Numbered from the stretch's first letter, positions 12,861 through 25,699 are shown. The stretch is DNA of 64,000 bases from Macquaria australasica (GCA_005408345.1 SEMN01000224.1:626501-690500), one strand, 5' to 3'. The notes: generated by a model not told the origin, from the letters alone. Program-made: numbers and translations.

Positions 12861-15207
12861 GTAGGTTTTAAAAGGGAAGAGCATAATGTTTGCTTCATGC
12901 GAACCATTCAGATGTGCTTTGGCCGCGTTTTTCTTGAACTCTCATAATGACAACTTGATCAGTGATACATATTTAACATGAATTATATTCATTTTCAATT
13001 ATAACAAACAGCAGTTTGGATGAGCAACAATAGTCACAGTGTCTGAGTAAACATAGTAGTGAGAAAAACTTCACCTTTAGGAAATCCAAAACACAAGAAA
13101 CAGAAATTACTCAGAGGAGAGCAGGTGTGCTGAACATTGGCATTTTACACATGTAGCCTACATATTTTTTCTTTTGGACTACATTAAGTGTTTATTAAAA
13201 TGGGCAAGTGCCTACAGTGAGTCTCATGTTAGCTTAATTTCAAAATGCAACTGGTAATACTTTGGTAGTTAAAAGTTGGTTAAATGCCTCAAAGCTACTG
13301 TGAACACAACTATGGGTCTTTAAAATGAGTAGGTGAATACATCCCTATTTAAAACCTTTCAGCTCACCGTCTTCTAAAATGACAATCCAGTAAAATTACA
13401 GTAATTTAAATGATAATCCTGTCTGTTTAGCTTTAAATTCTTGATAGCTTAGTGAGCCTTCGGCAGACTAAAAGTACAAACTAGTGATAGCTAATAACGT
13501 TGCTGTAAGCAGCCGCTGTCTTTTGGTGATATAATGTTATTGTTAGTATTGTTAGTAATAATAGCAACACTGTTTAATTCCATTTTCATTTCAGGGTTTA
13601 CTGACTCTGAAGACTTGGTAGTCTCTCCTCACGACTGGCTGAAGTAAATTCATTAATCCCAGTGGGGCCGCCTATCCTTGATTGTTTGAGGTCATGGGCT
13701 TGGTTGTCAGTCCAGGTTTGTCAGAGTAGTGGCATTGATTGCTGTGGTTTAAATCAGCCCAACAGTTCTTTGCTGTATTATCATCCGACATACTGCAATT
13801 CCAAAATCAAGAAAAACAAGTACACCTTTTGCACAGCTGTAGCCCTCAACTCCCTCAAGCACAACTTGCTCAGCCATTGTGTTCTACTTTGTATCTTATT
13901 GTTGCATTCAGCAAGTTTGTTTTCTTCCACATCTGTTTGTTTCCTCCTGGACAGTCACATCTTCCTACCTTTCCACCTCGTGCCTCCTATCTCCTTCCTC
14001 CTTCCTCTCTTTATTCTTGTGTATCACAGCTTTCTTGTCATAAGAATGAATTGAATTTGTCCCCTTCAGTGCAAACAACAATAGACAGAGTAGGGACCTT
14101 CAGGAAAACAAATCGCCACCTCCTGTCCCTGCTGGGGATTGGATGCACTGTATGTGTGTCTGTGCACGTGTGCATGTGTATTGCTGATGAGGCTGAGGGG
14201 GCAGATGAGGAACAGGCCTATGCCAAAGAGGTACCCAGGGTCATTTATTAACATGTCATCCTCACAGTGTCTGTTGAACCAGCAAGAGATCCAGACAAAT
14301 GATGTTAATAATAATAAGTAGCCCTGTGGTGAGACTGGGAGGTCTGCACTCCTGTCCGTGCTGGGCACCTGATGCTTATTATTAAAATAAAAGGCTGATA
14401 AGTTAATGTCTGCAGTACTGTATGTAGCAATGCAACGGGCTTCATGTGCCAAATTAACATTATGTGCTAAAAATAGATGCTTCTTTTCCCCTCTTCCTTT
14501 TATGTATATTTTTCCTCTCTGCCTTAAGGCGTTTGTACCAGGACAGTCTGTAGGTGAATTCCCAGCAGTTTTAGTGCCATAAAAAGTCCTCCGTGCTCTA
14601 TATACATTAGTTGTGTCAAATGCTCAAATTAAAGGCACATACAACTTTAAAGGATAGACTTGGTGACAAGAGCCTAAAATGTCAATGATCCATGACCAGA
14701 CACTCCATCACCTTGGGAGGGATGGCTAACCCAGCACTGAGTGTGACGCATCCACATTCAAGGACACGCCTTATATCCTCATTGTAGATGATGAAATATG
14801 CATTGTTCAGCCATCCTGGAGTCTCATGTGGGACCATGATTTGTTCAACCATTGTCATAGTTATAAACACTGTGCTACTTAAACAGGTAGAATTTTTCAA
14901 AGTCACAATTGTTTTTTTTGTTGTTTTTTTTACTCCCACCAGTCATGCATACTCCTCCACCTGAGACCCTAGAAAGTGCGTGCTGGTGCATATTGTTGGT
15001 AAGACTGTGTTTTATATAATATTTACAAAGTTGATAGGGACTCATCACTTTTATAAATACCATATAAACACCATTAATATGTGCATCATCAGGATTCTCT
15101 GATGAAATCACTCACTTTCAAACTAGTGTAAAAGTATATTTTATCATCCAAAAATGATGGACAATGAGACCCATAAAAATTGCATTAACTTCAGATTGTG
15201 TTTTATA
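12861..15207. other. Non-coding block, long chance frames
   Basis: Contains the longest uninterrupted frame of the window, 13739-14251 on the plus strand. Its product is a mixture of serine, leucine, cysteine and histidine residues without domain character, and a second frame overlaps it. I regard both as chance frames in pyrimidine-rich DNA. No repeat or exon was recognised otherwise. Confidence 0.55.
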
Positions 15208-15432
15208 GAGGCTGACTGATATATATCGGCATGGCTGATGTTATCGGGCAATTTTAGCTCATCACAGATATATCATAATGGTGTATATGCTGGCCAATAA
15301 GTAACAAGAAATTGCAGCAGAGAAATGCCAAAAATGTGTTTAAGGTAATCTAGAAACAGTGTCATTACATACTGTTTATGATATATATATTGGTATCAGC
15401 CTAAAAAACAAAACAGTATTGGTCCGGCTCTA
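15208..15432 (+). repeat. Teleost repeat with GACTGATATATATCGG start, copy A
   Basis: Begins with GGCTGACTGATATATATCGG and continues with phrases found again at 21561 and 25081: GGTGTATATGCTGGCCAATAA, a GTTTAAGGTAATCTAGAAAC word, and a closing GGTCCGGCTCTA. It belongs to a teleost non-autonomous element that I recognise by its GACCGATATATCGG start. Copy A keeps the 5' half best. It is non-coding. Confidence 0.7.
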
Positions 15433-15630
15433 CCGTTTAGCTGTTGAAATAAATTGTAACTCCCTTATAGCTGTTTCCGGAAGCAACTTTGCTGTGGACA
15501 CACAACTCAAACAGGCTTGGCCTATTGGTATTTTAGTGTATAAAAATGGCTGTTTACTGCAAAGCTTTATGAACAAACTGTCTTTTATGACATTATTAAT
15601 TTATACAGCATGAAATAATGAGTAGATTGT

Positions 15631-15656
15631 AAAAAAAAAAAAAAAAAAAAAAAAAA
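15631..15656 (+). repeat. Poly-A run, 26 bases
   Basis: An uninterrupted homopolymer about 200 bp beyond repeat copy A. A retrotransposed tail is possible, but no gene-like body precedes it. Confidence 0.9.
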
Positions 15657-18600
15657 GTATGCAGGACTAAAAAACACTGCATGTATCCAAAAAAACGAGT
15701 GCATCAGCAACAGTCTAAAATATTTACAGCAGATGCATTTGTGTGTGTAACAACAGAGAAATTCCAACAAGAACACACAATGTTATGTCTGCATTTACAT
15801 ATATTATATCTTACCTGCATTTATTGTTTTTCATATTTATGAGTAGAATAAACAAAGTGTAAAAAAACATTGTGTGCAATTATCTGCAATTGTTCATGCA
15901 GACTGTAATTACATTATAACCTTAGTGGAGGTTTATTAATAGATTTTCATTTCTCACCACCATTGACCATAAGAGAAACAAAGGGTGAAGTGAATCTCTG
16001 TAGAAAGTACAGCTTGATGGAATTAATAAAATGGTAAAACATGTGACTAGGTTTCAATAGTATTCACATTCACAACTTGTAACATTCACTGGAGTCACTC
16101 GTTTTCATGCTGCATTCATAATCGCATCATACAATGGTATTCTGTAAAGGGGGCAAGCTCACACCTAATTCTCACATAATAGCCCCATTGACAACATAGT
16201 AATTCAACCTTAGTACATGACCAGTGGAGGTCTGTTGCAGGCATTCAGATTACAAGAATATTTCTTTTATAACCACATTTAATTAATTGCAGAGGAAGGG
16301 AGGACACAAAGACAAAATGGCTCGGCTTTAATTGGCTTGACCGAACATTTTCATTACAGAGAGGGTATATCTCTCTGAGACAGTTTCAAAGACCGAACTT
16401 GGTCTTTTCAGGAATTATTATGCTTTATGGCGAGTATGGTTGATTTTGTTCCCATTTTATGCATGAAATAAATGGGAAAAGAACAAGTGGAGAAATACAG
16501 TATATTTCATTGCAAAGGTTTGCAGTAATGTAAGGTAACGTAAGACTTAATTTAGCTGTTTTATACTGTATATTTAAGAATTGATAAGAGTCACTCTCTA
16601 GCAAATAAAATTCTTTGAATAAATTAAGTTTATATAGTAGTCTGTCATCACTGTTTTGGTATGGCCCCTGATATGTGCATTACATTAGAGTACTGTAAAA
16701 ACAGTAAAAATCTAATGGATACTGTTTAATGTATACGCCATAAGACAGACTAATAACTGTTGTTTTTTGTGTATATCAACATAATTCACTAGTGTCAATT
16801 GCCATCATTTTGTGACATTATAGGCAGGCTGAATATAAAGGTAGCTGCGTACCTTAATGTGGTGTTTTGTCTTTGTGCATATGCTCTGAGCTTTATCAGA
16901 TATCCATTTAATTTATTAGGTAAAGGAGCCTGGTGAATCTGCATTTCCCGAGGCATCCTGAGTGAATTTAGCATTCCATTAGCTGCTACATTTTACAGCT
17001 GTCATTCAGATTTACCTGTGGTTATGAGCAAATATGCTACACTGCTATTGTAAGCCTCATCCCGGAGCAATAAACTGTATGTTCATGCAAATTCAGAGCC
17101 GTTCAATGGTGATTATGATAAGTGCGGTAATCTCCTTATCTCATCACAGTCTCTTTGGTTACTGAAATGTGCTATGAAATGCATCAATGCACAGAGAAAT
17201 TGAGCAAAACTGCAACTAATGCCACAGTCTTTCTCCCCCATGTTTCCCTTACAACATTATGCTGATGGTGTGGAACTACACCAACTACATCAATCACAAA
17301 GTTGGAATGTGCTAAAAGTGCAGTTACCGGTGCAGTTATTTTATCGCAGATGCAGGAGAAATGTGTAAGCCTTGTTTCACACTTGTTTTACCAGCTGGCT
17401 GCCTTATACTTCCATACAGCCTCAATGATGATAAATATTTGCACAGTCTCGTGCCGCTTTTCACCGGTCAAAGGAATCCTTTGTCAAGAGTTGGTCAGAC
17501 TTGCATTTCACGATGAAGGCAACAACAGCTCATCTGCCCAGCAACAAACAGACGATGATCAACATCAATATTTTATAGCATTTCAGTCACAAACTTCATA
17601 TTTAATAGCCTGTCAGTCAATGCTAATTACACGGGGAAGTAACTCAGACCTGCTGTTGCAACAAAAGCTGATGATACATTCTGTTATTTGCTAGTAAGGC
17701 ACTCTGTAACCCTGATGACCTTGCAGTAAATCACACCTTTCCTTCAGTGTATGACCAGATATCTGTTATATCATCTGTGCAAGGACATTGGCTACAATAG
17801 CAGCAGAGTGGCAGACGCAATAAATATTATTTAAGGACTCAACATGTCACCTGTAAATACCCATAAATGCCATTACCTCACTTCATAGCATGTAGCCATA
17901 AACAAGTGATGAATAGAGTCTTCCAGTGCATCAGTACAACAGGTTTCTAAGAGCCCATTGATTTTGGATTTGAGTGTGTGTGTTAACGTTGAGCACTTAC
18001 AGCAACTTGCTGACAGTACAGCAAACACTCCCACAAAAGCTATTAGCACCTTGTTAATGCTTTCAACGCCTTTTCACATAAGCCAAGGTCACATATTCTT
18101 CTCAGTTCTGTCACGTGTCACAAACAGTCTGAGATTATATAAATGAAAACATACTGAGGTGGAAAAAAATAGAAAAGTTTTGTGGTTAATTATGCCACAT
18201 AATTCAATTTTGATTAATAATTAATGTCTCCTTTCCTAACTAAATATCTATAATTAATCAACAAGTCATAGCAAGAGAGTAGGCTAATTGGTTTGAAAAC
18301 ACAAACCTGAATACTTAATTCATAGAGAAGGTTGACATCGCTAATTGCGGGAGTAATCAAAGCTCCGCCCTCTGGGATTTGACGAAGAGATTGGTAAATG
18401 GGGGTTAGCGTGATCCTTCATAGCATTATCGTGACAGCTCCATTTATAACTAGATGAACATCACCAATGACAAAAACAGTAAAAGGCAAAAGGCTTGCTG
18501 CATTAGGTTATCTGAATGATCAACTCCACTGACGGAGTCACTCGAGGAGTTTCACTTAAGACTAGCTTGTAACTGTTTTACTCAAGTCTCTTAAGCAGCA

Positions 18601-18732
18601 TGCAATCAGTGTAATGTCTCTGTTAACTTGTGAACACCTGTGTGTGTTTGTTACTGAATGAGCAAAAAAATGGCTTCAAGATTCAAACATCAGGGTGAGA
18701 GAAAGAGTTGGTTTGTTGGAAGAAGAAAAACA
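15657..18732. other. Non-coding block with regulatory-looking stretches
   Basis: Mostly AT-rich unique sequence. Two stretches look like conserved non-coding DNA. About 16890-17170 has ATTTAATTTATTAGG, GCTGTCATTCAG and TATGCAAAT-like words and no repeats. About 18330-18560 has GGAGTAATCAAAG and a locally higher CpG content. No coding exon was recognised. Confidence 0.45.
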
Positions 18733-18840
18733 TTTTAAAGGATACAGCTGGTGATGTTGTATAGCCTGACAAAAACAATGAATTTATCCCACTAACAAGT
18801 ATTGCCTGTGTAGCCAAAGCCTAGTATAGCATATTTCCCC
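18733..18840 (+). repeat. Left part of an interrupted teleost repeat
   Basis: TTTAAAGGATACAGCTGG through CACTAACAAGTATTGCCTG and the GTGTAGCC phrase matches the element at 26655-27175, which has TACTAACAAGTACAATCTG and GTGTAGCC in the same order. The matching right part is found only at 19553-19695, after about 710 bp of unrelated sequence. This therefore looks like one copy split by an insertion. Confidence 0.65.
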
Positions 18841-19552
18841 ATAGGGATGGGTACCAGGGATCCGTGGTAAATTGGTACCGGTTCTGTAATACCAACCAAC
18901 TTCTGAAGCATTCATTCATTCATTCATTCATTTAATGTTTTGCATTTTCAGTTTTCCTTCTGTAAGCATCGCACAACTAAAACACAAAATAGTCACCAAT
19001 TTACTCCCCTTATTTTCCCCCAATTTCTCGCATGTATATCATAAAATCAAAATAGATTGCACCACCTACACACAAATCAAAACCTCCATTCCAATCCATC
19101 CCTATATCCAACAAAGGAAAACAAAATGGGACAGCGCCACTTCTTTCTGACGCACAAAGAAGCCAACATATATCTTAACTAAGTGTATGAACGGTCCAGC
19201 AACACTCGGAAGAAACTAGTTACAATAACAATCAAAAAAGACGAAAGAAGAAAAAATCCATGGAACTGAGATAGTAGATTTTCACAAAGAGTACAACACC
19301 TTCAAAGAAAAAAACATAAATCGGTTTACACTAGAACTAAATCTGCCTAACAATTCTGCATCCCCTCCATGTTTGGATAAATCTACAAGTCCTCATAACT
19401 GAAAATGTTCAGAAAATGAAAGAAAAGGGGCCCAAAAGCCTAAAAAAATGAACCCACAGTTTTGCCTCTCTAGAGCTTTTGATAATTGATCATGGAATAA
19501 CTTAAATTTTAAAGGAGCATTTTCTTTCCAAGACAACAAAATGCAAGTATTT
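18841..19552. repeat. Probable insertion splitting the repeat, with (ATTC)n
   Basis: Begins with GGGATGGGTACCAGGG and GGTACCGG words that resemble the start of another teleost repeat. An (ATTC)n microsatellite at 18911-18930 and AT-rich sequence without recognisable genes follow. It interrupts the repeat that continues at 19553. Its family and exact ends are unknown, and part of it may be replaced rather than inserted DNA. Confidence 0.45.
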
Positions 19553-19695
19553 AACCTTTTTTTAAAAATTAAACTTTTGAAATGAAACATTTTCAAAGAT
19601 TTAAGTGTTCAGTAGGAATGAATAGGCCTAGGCCTCAGTGCCGCAGACAGGGTTGCAAAGTCGGAAAGTATGGAGAGACTGACTAACACAAAAAA
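19553..19695 (+). repeat. Right part of the interrupted teleost repeat
   Basis: The string AAAGATTTAAGTGTTCAGTA, then GGAATGAATAGGC and a GCCGCAGACAGGGT phrase, correspond to AAAGATTTACGTCTTGAGTA, AACGAATGGGC and GCCACAGACGGAGT at about 27105-27165. It completes the copy that starts at 18733. Confidence 0.6.
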
Positions 19696-21560
19696 ATATA
19701 CACTGAAACACACTGGAAATTTCGGTGCAACTGTACCACTAAGTGTGGCTTCAGAAGTTACCATTGAGTTGAATTAACACCTCCCTGACACATGCTCAAG
19801 TGAAATTTAAGATTATAAACTTTACTTGTTTTGCATTGTATCATAAATTATGTCCACCTCGTGTCGCTGCTTTTTCAGGGCCGTCACAAAGTTTCCCTCC
19901 AGAAGAGCTTTACGACCTATTCAGACGAGATTAGTTCTCAGCACAGTGTGTGTGTGTGTGTGTGTGTGTAAAGTATCTGTTAACACATGACTTCTGTTAA
20001 TAGCTAATTTGCACTGGATAAGTGTCTCCCAAATTTCAGTGATGGGAGTGTCATACTCCATTTATGCATTGTCATCACACTAAAAATCTACCATCCGTTA
20101 CACATAACCTCCGATAGGGACACATTTGAGTATCGAGTATCGAGAGTCGAGAGTTGAGACTGTGGGTGTGATCTCGGTTTGAGGTGAAAGCTGCTTTCAA
20201 GTGCAGCTTTACCTGGTGGGTCACAAGTCACATGTTTGGAAAGAAATGTGTAGAAGTTTGCCAGCAATCTCCGGAATGTCAATTTGGGTAATACTGCTTG
20301 TACCTACGGTCGTGTTTATTGGGCATTTTAAAGAACAAGAAGAAAAGAGGCCTGAATTTCTATGGATGTTGGTGCGCTCAGTCAAAAACCTACTTGATTA
20401 CTATAGATTATAATGCCTCATGCTTATTTATCCTTTTCATTACCTGCCATGTTGTCCTTGAAGTGGCATTCTTTCTTCATTCCCTTCTTTTTGTGTCAAT
20501 TTCTACTTTAATTGGACATCTATTTTTGTCACCAAACAAGATTTATTACCAGCATACAGGTGAGAGTGAACTTGGCTGAAATTAGAATACTCTTTGTCCA
20601 TGACATGGGCACATCCTTGGAGGGGCTGCAACCTTGTAGGTTGTTCCCTGCTGAAGGGGAAGCTGTCTGTGTATGTGCGTGTTGGAGACATATGTGCAGT
20701 ATATATGTATAGAGACTAAAACTTGAGAGGAAGTCAGAGTGTGGGAATATACGTGAGCAAGGGAGTGAGAGATTTTCTGGGGCGGAGTTTAGGGGACATG
20801 TTACTGATGCGTCTCCACTGGCCTGAATGCACAGTAGGGTTGTTTTATCTGCTTAGCAGTGTCACCTTCAGTACCTGGCGAGGTTTGAAATGTGATTCAT
20901 TGTTAATGCAGTGTAGCAAAACCATGATATGCTAACCTCACGTGTTGTAATGCTGTTGATGATGAATATTCAGCTTGTTAATATAATATTCCTACCTGCG
21001 ACCATTGTCACCACTACAGAAATACATTTGGACAGTAACCCAATTCTGAAAATGTTACATTTTTAAATATTCTCTATCAGTGGAGTATATAACTTGTCTC
21101 TTTTATTCATACAGTTTATTCATTTGAGTGCATTAAGTGGATTTATTTTCTTTTCAGTTTTCATATCCATCTACCTGACTGCCCACTCTCAGCCTTACAC
21201 CTAATGTCCATATGCAAAAACTCAAAAGTCCTGACTTATGTGTGCTGGTGGATTTGCGGTCTAAAAGGCGACACATACCAGCCGTGTCATGGTGCATTGC
21301 GTCATTTGATGACCATCAAGGGAGAGCTATCTGTATGTGCCTATCTGGGGAGTGAATATGATATATGTGAATATGAACATTGCTGCTTTTCTGGAGAGTT
21401 GACGCAACTTGACACTTACGAAAAGGACAGTGGCGTATTTCTGCCAGTGTGTAGAACACAATGGGTGAGGGTGTTTTGACGCCTGTCATGCCCCGCTAGT
21501 GTGGGTTTCTCTCAAGAGGCATTGCATGTAAACACAACTGATAAATCAGCAGGTTATTGT
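19696..21560. other. Non-coding block
   Basis: Holds a (GT)n microsatellite at 19946-19969 and a short degenerate tandem of GAGTATC/GAGAGTC words near 20130-20160. A few isolated splice-like sites are present, for example ACAG|GTGAGAG near 20560 and a TTTCTTTTCAG near 21157, but they do not pair into convincing exons. No gene was recognised. Confidence 0.5.
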
Positions 21561-21674
21561 AGATGTATGGATATCAGTGTATATGTGAGCCAATAAGTAA
21601 AGAAATTCCAAAGATATGTTTGAGGTCCTTTAGACTCTGTGTCACAATTACAAAGTTTGCTACAGGCTCTACCA
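21561..21674 (+). repeat. Teleost GATATATCGG repeat, copy B (short, decayed)
   Basis: Shares GTGTATATGTGAGCCAATAA, AAATTCCAAAGATATGTTTG and a terminal GGCTCTACC with copies A and C. It is internally deleted compared with copy C. A 23-base poly-A run follows at 21708-21730. Confidence 0.6.
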
Positions 21675-21707
21675 AAAATAAAAGCCAGTGTTAAAACACA
21701 ATCTTTT

Positions 21708-21730
21708 AAAAAAAAAAAAAAAAAAAAAAA
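21708..21730 (+). repeat. Poly-A run, 23 bases
   Basis: An uninterrupted homopolymer just beyond repeat copy B. Confidence 0.9.
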
Positions 21731-22179
21731 CCCCATCAATTTACTTCTCTCATAGGAGTCTAAATGCTTTCCATCACGCTGTCCATCATTTCTGGGTTTG
21801 AGTACAGTCTGGGGTGCCACATGGGGGTTAAAGGGCTAATTTCGGTAATTGATTGTAAGTGTTGTATGACAGCTCCCCCGATGCTGGTGAACATGTGTGA
21901 CGTGGGCACTTAAAGGGCTGCTCACCAGCAGCCGGTGATTGATCCGTCTGATCGATAGCCTGGTTGGTGCACATAGAGGGTGTCTCAGAGAGGGTTCGTG
22001 TCCAGTGTTAATAGTGAGCGGCGTGTATGTGGGTTTCCTACTGGTGTAATTATTCTCCATGCTTAATGCTTTGGCAGCTAGTAAACCTCTGCTAGGTGTC
22101 TTGATTTTTTTCTTTATATATCTTACAGCCAGGAAATGACATGTGGGCCGTTCATGAAGGGACAAAACAAGGAACAGGC

Positions 22180-22720
22180 TGTTATTCCGTTTGGAAATTG
22201 GTTTTATTAATGCAACTTAACTCCTGCTCACAAACCAGCCCACTTTCTGCTATGTTGTTTACAAGCTGTAACCTTCTATCAGAGCTGTGAAAGGGAGGTG
22301 ATAAGGGGACAGTGAGAGAGCACGGTATTACAACGGAATGTAACATGGCCGTAGAGTAACCATTAATCTCCCTCCCTACCCCTTTTTCCCTCTCACACTT
22401 TACCTATTTGACCATTTCCCATCACTGCCAACTTCAGGAGCTTCGGATTACAAACAAAAAAATCAGCCTTCGTCACAGCTGAGACTTGTGCTCGCCAAGT
22501 TGGCAGGCCTCGGCGATGGGCATCGTTCGAATGTGTCCGCTCTGATATTTCCCCTCTATCTCTCATGACCTGATAATGTGAACCCTCTAATGAAGCTATT
22601 GTGTGCCTGTCCAAAGCCATTGTCTTCCAGAGGGAACTTTCTTTTCTCTTTCCGACACTCGCTACCCTCGGTGATGAGCGCACCTGTAATGGCCACATCT
22701 CTCTGTCTCCTGTCTCTGTT
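22180..22720. promoter_or_regulatory. Candidate conserved non-coding block
   Basis: More GC-balanced and complex than its flanks, with ATTAATG, CTGATAATG and CCAAGTTGGCA-type (NFI-like half-site) words near 22495. A 101-codon minus-strand frame and a 87-codon plus-strand frame overlap here. Neither looks like a protein, so I favour regulatory DNA. Conservation is untested. Confidence 0.3.
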
Positions 22721-23036
22721 CCCTTTCTTTCTTTTTCTCTGCCTTATCATTGCTCTCAATTTTGGTCAGTTTCCGCTATCTACATAGCCAATTTATTTTT
22801 CTCTCTCTCTGCTCTCTCTGCTCTCTCTGTTCACTCTTCTTGTATCAGCAAGTGTGCAAATTGAGATATTTGATGCAATAATATGGTTCCAAGAAATATA
22901 ATTCAAAACATTAAAAAAGATTGTGGAAATCGAAGTGTTAATACCAAATATTTGTGAAGATATTTTAATTAGATGTATTAATTAAGTCCAGGATTCCAAT
23001 GTTGTTTTGTTTGCTCGAATCAATCGGTAATGAGAT

Positions 23037-23399
23037 AAGTTAACATTTTTCATGTCAATAGAAGAAATATCCCAATTTTTATTTCTGTAAATTGATTTTA
23101 AGAACTTGTAGCTCTGCATCAATTGTCGATATTTATGTCACTTTTATTCAGCTAGTTATGAAGGAAGATGGCGTCCCATTAATGTTAGCCTGATAATGAG
23201 ACTGAATTGCTATTTTGTTTGACTTTATTTATTCAGCCTGACATCTGGTTCATCGAGTTAGCTGATTTCTTGTTGGTAGGGGGTGTTATTTTGTTTAGTT
23301 TTGGGTTAGGGGTTGACATAATTTGTCGGAAAGTTAACGTTTTTTCATGTCGATTGAAGAATTATGTTGATTTCAGAGTTGTTATTTCTGTAAATTGAC
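23037..23399 (+). repeat. Diverged local duplication, units about 290 bp apart
   Basis: AAGTTAACATTTTTCATGTC followed by TTATTTCTGTAAATTGA (unit 1, ends near 23098) recurs as AAGTTAACGTTTTTTCATGTC-like sequence followed by TTATTTCTGTAAATTGA (unit 2, 23330-23399). The spacing suggests an old tandem duplication of roughly 290 bp, or two copies of an unknown repeat. No gene is present. Confidence 0.55.
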
Positions 23400-24872
23400 T
23401 TACAACAACCCCTGCAGCTGCCTCAATCCCATCCCACCATTTTTGTTTTTAATTAATGTAGCTAGCTAGCTATAATGGTGTCCCCATCCAACCTACAAAG
23501 CTCTGATTGGTCGACTGTTTCTCTAACCGGTGGCTCAACTGAAATCAGGCTGCACTAATTCTGACCAATTTTCATCATAACCAATATGATTTGGTTATGT
23601 TCAGATCCGTCTGTAGCTGTCTGATGAAATTTAGGCTGTAATTATCTCATCCTGCCAGACTAGTCCTGACCAACTCTGATTGGGGTTTAAAAAAAGGTGA
23701 TAGGCAATCCTATGCGCGTCTGAATGCTTCCAGCTGTACAATACTACAATTAAATGAGTCGTTTTGTGCTCTTACCACTGTGAAAATGCTGCTCTTTGAC
23801 AATTGTTCATTAAATTAACACTGGTGTTACTGAGCACTGGAGTATTCTCAAGTTAGTTGCACACTGTGATGATACCAACTGATCCTTTTTGTCCCCAAAG
23901 TCAAAAAGGATAGAAAATGATATTTGGATCTTGTACTAGAATAAAGCAACCATACATTCAACACCAAAGCTAATCAGAGTCGGTGTCTGTGATGCTGTTG
24001 TATATCTTTTTCGTTAGTGTGGCTTATTGTGCCCTGAACTCGATGAGGAAAGAAAACACATGTGAAACTGATTTACTTTCATGTCTAACACACCTGTCAC
24101 AGATTGAACTGACTGCTCACACTGGTGTTTAAATGTCACATTCTGCTACATTCCCCCTGACGAAGGCAGAGATGTTTTTTCTTTACCCGTGAAAAAATAA
24201 AACACGGGAGCGTGGACGAGCGTGTGACTGCCTTCTTTCATTTTTCATTTCCTTATGTAAACATTGTTGTGTTAGAGGAATAGCACTTTTCTTGGATGCG
24301 AGTGAGTACATTTTTCTTTTTAATGCCAAGATTTCCTGAAACTCATACCAAGAGTGACACACTCACAGTTCGCTCGCAGACAGTGAGAGCCGAGCCACGA
24401 AGACACCTTTGATGAAACAAGCTAAAGAGCCTTTGATGTTGTGCAAGTTTATGAGGCTGAATCCAGCTGCTTTGTGCTCTTCAAGGCCATCCTCCTACGG
24501 CCTCTCCCACCAAATTAGAAATGGCACCTGTACACCTCCTTTATTCTTAAACAATCAGCACTTCCTGTTTTCCTGTTTGTCTACCACATAACATATTTGT
24601 TCCATTATTTACAGCTCACTGAGGGGGTTGTAGAGAACTGAGTAGTGGCAAAGAGAGAAGCACATTGACGGGTATTGGAAAAAAGGAAATGCACTGCGAA
24701 GTCCTAGATAACCAATTTGTTGAATTAGACTAATTATTACCCAGTTGATTAAGTGCACACATTTAGGTGGAACCAATGGCAGTCTGTCTCTGCACTAATG
24801 CTTCCTTCATATCCTCTATGTTGTACAGCAAACACATGTCCTGTTTTGCCATGATCTGTTATTTGCAGACGT
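23400..24872. other. Non-coding block, no gene seen
   Basis: Includes a TAGCTAGCTAGCTA word near 23460 and several ATTGG/CCAAT words between 23500 and 23700, without promoter-like GC content. The short frames do not resemble proteins. Confidence 0.5.
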
Positions 24873-25473
24873 GGAATAGGCATTCAGATCCTTTATTTAC
24901 AATGTAAAAATATATTACATGGAGAAGTCCTGCTCTTAAAATTGTACACGTACAGTACAGAGGTATTATTAGCAAAATGTACTTTAGTTAAATTAAAAGC
25001 ATCCATTTCGCATAGACCTTAAAAAGTGATGCATCACCTTGTAGCTGATACACTGGCAGGTTAGGGGTTCGGTTCGTCAGGTATATGGGATGCACGATAA
25101 GTTACAAGTAAGTAGAGAAATTATAAAAGATATGTTTGAGGTAATTTACATAGTTTTCCCAAAAGAGAGCAAGTTACATTTCAATTATAAAATGTCCTGC
25201 TCAGTACATATCTTTTACATACCAATTCTTTAATAACCAAATTTAAGGGATCCTTATCAAGAATGTTTATTCTTCTATTCTGTTATGTGTAAAAAAAAAA
25301 TTTTTTTTAAATGCCTCAAAAATCCATCAGTCGGGCTCTACTGTACTAAATGTTGTGGAGTAAACAGTACAATATTTGCCCCTGAAATATAGTGCAGTAG
25401 AAGTATGAAGTAGCATAAACATTTTACCTGAGTACACTACTTGAGTAAATGTGCTTGGTTATTTTTCACCACT
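24873..25473 (+). repeat. Teleost repeat (ends TTTTTCACCACT), interrupted by a nested element
   Basis: The left part (CATTCAGATCCTTTATTTAC, then GTACTTTAGTTAAATTAAAAGC) and right part (GTGGAGTAAACAGTACAATA, then CTTGAGTAAATGTGC and a terminal CACCACT) are the two ends of a well-known teleost element whose reverse complement starts AGTGGTGGAAAGTAACTAAG. The middle is replaced by repeat copy C at 25081-25342. There is no coding capacity. Confidence 0.75.
25081..25342 (+). repeat. Teleost GATATATCGG repeat, copy C, nested
   Basis: Shares GATATGTTTGAGGTAATTTA, an AAATGTCCTGCTCAGTACAT phrase and the closing CGGGCTCTACTG with copies A and B. It lies inside the CACCACT-ending repeat, so it is younger than its host. 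It keeps the 3' half best and contains an A10T8-type run near 25295. Confidence 0.7.
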
Positions 25474-25699
25474 GATTATTTGTTATGATCAGTGTAATTT
25501 TTTTTTGGCCGTGATCTAAGATTGCTTCTTTGACAGGACTGGTTGTATCTTTAGTCATTATGTCTAATGTATGCTATTAGTCAAGTATGACAGGCTTGCA
25601 TATTGTTCCATCTTGAGAGCTGATGTGTATTTATAAATGTATAAGCGCTAATACAAGTTTCTCAGTGTAACTTAGTCTCTGTTGTTGTTTATAGCCATA

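Noticed and set aside
13662..14251. Longest open frames of the window (130 and 170 codons, overlapping)
   Set aside because: The products are low-complexity S/L/C/H mixtures without motifs, two frames overlap, and no promoter or splice signals support them.
15780..15840. Minus-strand ATGCAG|GTAAGAT donor
   Set aside because: No acceptor with a pyrimidine tract at a sensible distance upstream on that strand.
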